Positions 6,777-8,991 of a DNA stretch of 8,991 bases are shown here, piece after piece. Source of the DNA: Gammaproteobacteria bacterium (lineage in GTDB: Bacteria > Pseudomonadota > Gammaproteobacteria > Pseudomonadales > Pseudohongiellaceae); contig JAESUV010000170.1 of NCBI GenBank assembly GCA_016762975.1, positions 395-9,385 of the forward strand, written 5' to 3'. Numbering within the stretch: the first letter of the stretch is position 1; each line of letters opens with the position of its first letter. The position numbers and the translations under genes are program-made. The notes under the pieces are model-generated. The model worked only from the letters and a program-made list of their open reading frames with translations, was not told where the DNA came from and did not search any database.

Positions 6777-8024
6777 CTAGAACTTAATCGGTCGATCGAA
6801 GATCTCTTTATCGAACTCATCTTCCCAGTTAGCAACGGCTGTTGAGACCGATAGATCACCACCGATATTTACCGCCGTTCGCAGCATATCCAAAGGTCGG
6901 TCGAACGGCAGAATAAATCCAATCACAATGGCGGTCTGTTCTGGGCTCATTCCTATAGTCTGCGTAACCGCGGCAATGAGAAACAGCGAAGCACCAGGGA
7001 CGGCAGCTGTACCTATAGACACCAACGTTGTCGAGCCCGCAATCAATACATAGTCCGTAAAAGCCAATTCAATACCAAAAGCCTGCGCGGCGAAGACAGA
7101 GACTATACCCACATACAGTGCCGTACCATCCATATTAATCGTCGCGCCAAGAGGCAAAACAGTAGAGGCGATAATGGGTCGAATGCCGAGATTCTCTTCG
7201 GCCACCGACATCGACACGGGCAGTGTTGCCGAACTAGACGAGGTTGAGAAAGCAACTAGCATTGCATCACGCGCACCACGAAAGAACATAACCGGTGACA
7301 ACTTCAACGTAAGCTTAATAATGATAAGCCCATGAACTACGAGTAGATGGACAGCCGAGCCTATTACGACGGCCAGTGCCAAGGTAATAACATCAAGCAG
7401 TGCCCCAACACCTTGCGTTCCCGCTACCGAGGCAATCAAGGCGAACACACCAAAAGGTGCTACCTCCATAACCCAGTGGGTTATGCGCAGCATCATTTCG
7501 CTGCTGGATTCCATAAGATCGGCAACAGGCTTACCCTTCTCACCTATGGTCAGTAGACTCACGCCAACGAGCAAGGCGAAAAAGATAATCGCCAGCATAT
7601 TACCCTCGGCGAGCGCTGCAATAGGATTAGATGGCACGATGCTCATCAAGCGTTCTGAGAGTGGAATAGCCACCTGAACTTGCTCAGGAGCAGTCGCAGA
7701 AAAATCCACACCGACACCAGGCTGCAGGATTACCGCCAGAATTAGTCCGATGGTGATAGCAGCTAAAGTAGTAGCCATATAAATGGCCAGTGTCTTAACG
7801 CCAAGCGAACCCAATTTACTCGGATCACCCATGGCTACAACACCCGAAATCAATGTTACGAATACCAGAGGTACAACGACCATGCGGATTAGCCTGACGA
7901 ATAGGGTGCCTATCCAAGCAATGCTTTCAGAGCCTGGGCCCCAGATCATGCCCACTATCGCACCCAATACGAGCGCTATGAATATACGTTTCCAGAGAGC
8001 TGTTTCAAACCAGGCTGCGACCAT
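6777..8024 (-). CDS. Dicarboxylate/amino acid:cation symporter (DAACS family, GltP/DctA-like)
   Basis: This is an inner-membrane secondary carrier that takes up acidic amino acids or C4-dicarboxylates with Na+ or H+. In the 415-aa reading the family landmarks are all present: the Ser-rich tip of hairpin 1 (S262-S265), the N297-M-D-G-T301 cation site in helix 7, the G-T-A-A-V-P-G hairpin 2 segment, and helix 8 with D379-x2-R382-T383-x2-N386-x3-D390. R382 aligns with the Arg that binds the substrate side-chain carboxylate in archaeal GltPh, so an acidic substrate is likely; choosing between glutamate/aspartate and dicarboxylate is not possible by eye. I prefer the ATG at 8024, with GGTGA five nt upstream. 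A longer TTG start at 8036 (four more residues) directly follows an in-frame stop and overlaps a promoter-like -10 box. The gene is divergent from the reductase gene. Confidence 0.93.
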   Translation of the reverse strand: MVAAWFETALWKRIFIALVLGAIVGMIWGPGSESIAWIGTLFVRLIRMVVVPLVFVTLISGVVAMGDPSKLGSLGVKTLAIYMATTLAAITIGLILAVILQPGVGVDFSATAPEQVQVAIPLSERLMSIVPSNPIAALAEGNMLAIIFFALLVGVSLLTIGEKGKPVADLMESSSEMMLRITHWVMEVAPFGVFALIASVAGTQGVGALLDVITLALAVVIGSAVHLLVVHGLIIIKLTLKLSPVMFFRGARDAMLVAFSTSSSSATLPVSMSVAEENLGIRPIIASTVLPLGATINMDGTALYVGIVSVFAAQAFGIELAFTDYVLIAGSTTLVSIGTAAVPGASLFLIAAVTQTIGMSPEQTAIVIGFILPFDRPLDMLRTAVNIGGDLSVSTAVANWEDEFDKEIFDRPIKF

Positions 8025-8029
8025 CTTTT

Positions 8030-8034
8030 TCACC
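8030..8034 (-). promoter_or_regulatory. Shine-Dalgarno deciding the symporter start
   Basis: GGTGA on the minus strand is 5 nt before the ATG at 8024. It favours that codon over TTG at 8036 and GTG at 8033, which lack a comparable upstream match. Confidence 0.5.
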
Positions 8035-8035
8035 A

Positions 8036-8064
8036 ATTATTGATTTTCTATTCTTTTCTCTCAA
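8036..8064 (-). promoter_or_regulatory. Sigma70-like promoter candidate of the symporter gene
   Basis: On the minus strand TTGAGA (8059-8064) and AATAAT (8036-8041) are separated by exactly 17 nt. Each hexamer matches five of six consensus bases. Transcription would begin near 8029-8030, only about six nt before the ATG, giving an almost leaderless mRNA. The local sequence is AT-rich, so a chance match is possible and a further upstream promoter may be the real one. Confidence 0.35.
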
Positions 8065-8158
8065 AGCAGCTCAATGAGTAGTAGACGCTGTTAACGTTCA
8101 AAGAGAAGGAGTTACAAATACCGCTTGCTAGGAGACTATAGAAATTCATACCATAGTT

Positions 8159-8180
8159 CCAGCCCAAAACCCCCAAACCC
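8159..8180 (-). other. G-run tract (possible two-tier G-quadruplex) in the reductase leader
   Basis: The plus strand has C-runs of 2, 3, 5 and 3 separated by AG, AAAA and AAA. The minus strand therefore carries GGG, GGGGG, GGG and GG runs with short loops. Only three runs reach three guanines, so a two-tetrad or bulged structure is the most that is likely. It ends 12 nt before the reductase ATG, just upstream of its AGAGAAG ribosome-binding stretch. Confidence 0.35.
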
Positions 8181-8192
8181 AGAGAAGCCAAG

Positions 8193-8936
8193 ATGGCAGA
8201 GTGGATCCAAGGAACAGTAGTCGGCAACATTCACTGGACAGAAAACCTCTATTCATTGAAGATCAATGCCGATGTAGACACCTTCGTTGCAGGGCAATTC
8301 ACCAGCCTAGCACTGGAAATAGAGGGCGAGCGCATAGCACGCCCTTATTCTTTTCTTAGCGCTCCCGGGCAGAATCCCTTGGAATTCTTTTTCTATACTG
8401 CCACTGGCGGCGTTCTCTCAAACGCCATGTTAGACCTGCGGGCAGGCGACGCAATCTGGCTAAAGAAGAAGGCAAATGGATTCTTCACCCTATCGGAAGT
8501 TCCCAGCTCAACAGATCTATGGATGTTCGGTACCGGTACCGGAATCGCACCCTTCTTCTCTATACTTAAGACGGAGGAGCCTTGGGAGCGATTCGAGAAC
8601 GTGATATTGGTGCACGGTGTTCGCGCCAATGCCGACCTGCGCTATCAAGAGCTTATCGAGAACATTCAGCGCGATCGGCCAAAACGCTTTCAGTTTAAGG
8701 CGTTCGTGACACGAGAAGATGTTCCTGGCGCTTATCGCGGAAGAATTCCCGCCGCCATAATCGATGGCAGCCTAGAAGATGCCTGCGGCATGGGCCTCTC
8801 TCCCGAAAACTCTCAGATCATGCTATGCGGAAACCCGGACATGGTAAAAGACACAGTGGAGGCCCTTAAGAAGCGCGGCTTCAAAAAGAACCGTCGCCGC
8901 ACTCCCGGCCAGATTACTGTCGAAAATTATTGGTAG
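8193..8936 (+). CDS. fpr: Ferredoxin/flavodoxin--NADP+ reductase (Fpr-type)
   Basis: This soluble FAD enzyme passes electrons between NADPH and ferredoxin or flavodoxin, feeding Fe-S and radical-enzyme repair and oxidative-stress reactions. The FAD domain carries R50-P-Y52-S53, the flavin-binding signature, and G72-G73-V-L-S. The NADP domain has G113-T-G-T-G-I-A-P120-F, a V-H-G-V-R strand end whose Arg fits binding of the 2'-phosphate, and C212-G-N-P-D-M217. The protein ends in Y246-W247, the C-terminal aromatic extension that stacks on FAD in bacterial Fpr enzymes of the E. coli class. The 247-aa length matches that family, so the gene is complete. AGAGAAG (8181-8187) at 5 nt from the ATG is an acceptable ribosome binding site. 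It is divergent from the symporter gene and nothing in the window suggests a shared function. No SoxS-type site could be recognised. Confidence 0.93.
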   Translation: MAEWIQGTVVGNIHWTENLYSLKINADVDTFVAGQFTSLALEIEGERIARPYSFLSAPGQNPLEFFFYTATGGVLSNAMLDLRAGDAIWLKKKANGFFTLSEVPSSTDLWMFGTGTGIAPFFSILKTEEPWERFENVILVHGVRANADLRYQELIENIQRDRPKRFQFKAFVTREDVPGAYRGRIPAAIIDGSLEDACGMGLSPENSQIMLCGNPDMVKDTVEALKKRGFKKNRRRTPGQITVENYW

Positions 8937-8991
8937 CTCATCGCTTTACCCCAATCGGGCCAGCTTCCGCGAGTAGCTAAAGGCAGAGAAG

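Noticed and set aside
8075..8095. Six-codon leader peptide frame upstream of the reductase
   Set aside because: It has no ribosome site, no runs of a regulatory codon and no attenuator hairpin behind it.
8127..8156. TTGCTA-N18-TACCAT as promoter of the reductase gene
   Set aside because: Each hexamer matches only four of six bases, and comparable matches (such as TTAACG-N16-TACAAA upstream) occur nearby, so none can be singled out.
8048..8230. Minus-strand 60-codon open frame across the divergent intergenic region
   Set aside because: It overlaps the start of the reductase gene, has no ribosome site, and encodes a sequence with no recognisable family character.
1..8991. tRNA or rRNA genes, CRISPR arrays, insertion sequences, phage or defence genes
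   Set aside because: None was found on reading both strands; no regular spaced repeats, transposase-like proteins or terminal inverted repeats are visible.

Overview
The window looks like chromosomal DNA from a marine-type gammaproteobacterium. The base composition is roughly balanced by eye, codon use is even across genes, and the gene content is typical: RND/LolA-like/beta-barrel envelope genes, a DAACS carrier and an Fpr-type flavoprotein. The genus is an inference and cannot be fixed from this sequence. I see no mobile element, CRISPR array, tRNA or rRNA, and no compositional island.

Region by region. Positions 1-139 are a leader containing a 16-bp near-perfect palindrome (38-53). Positions 140-5256 are a tight three-gene plus-strand operon: a large RND/MMPL-type inner-membrane transporter (912 aa), a secreted LolA-like periplasmic protein (299 aa) and a DUF1302-like outer-membrane beta-barrel (475 aa). 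The spacers are 36 and 14 nt. Together these look like a complete inner membrane-periplasm-outer membrane route for a hydrophobic or lipid-like substrate. This is the most interesting part of the window.

The operon meets a minus-strand gene tail to tail with a 4-nt overlap at the stop codons. That gene (5253-5909) encodes a six-helix membrane protein of unknown function with conserved-looking D-E/H-E and E-E-x-x-E residues in or near its helices. A strong bidirectional hairpin terminator (5971-6001) separates it from a second minus-strand gene (6018-6575). The second gene encodes a secreted, charge-segregated protein with a seven-copy x-K-S triplet repeat and six cysteines.

After a roughly 200-nt intergenic stretch comes a minus-strand glutamate/dicarboxylate:cation symporter (6777-8024). 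It is divergent from a plus-strand ferredoxin/flavodoxin-NADP reductase (8193-8936). The 168-nt divergent intergenic region carries a near-consensus promoter for the symporter and a C-rich tract just upstream of the reductase start. Positions 8937-8991 hold no recognisable feature.
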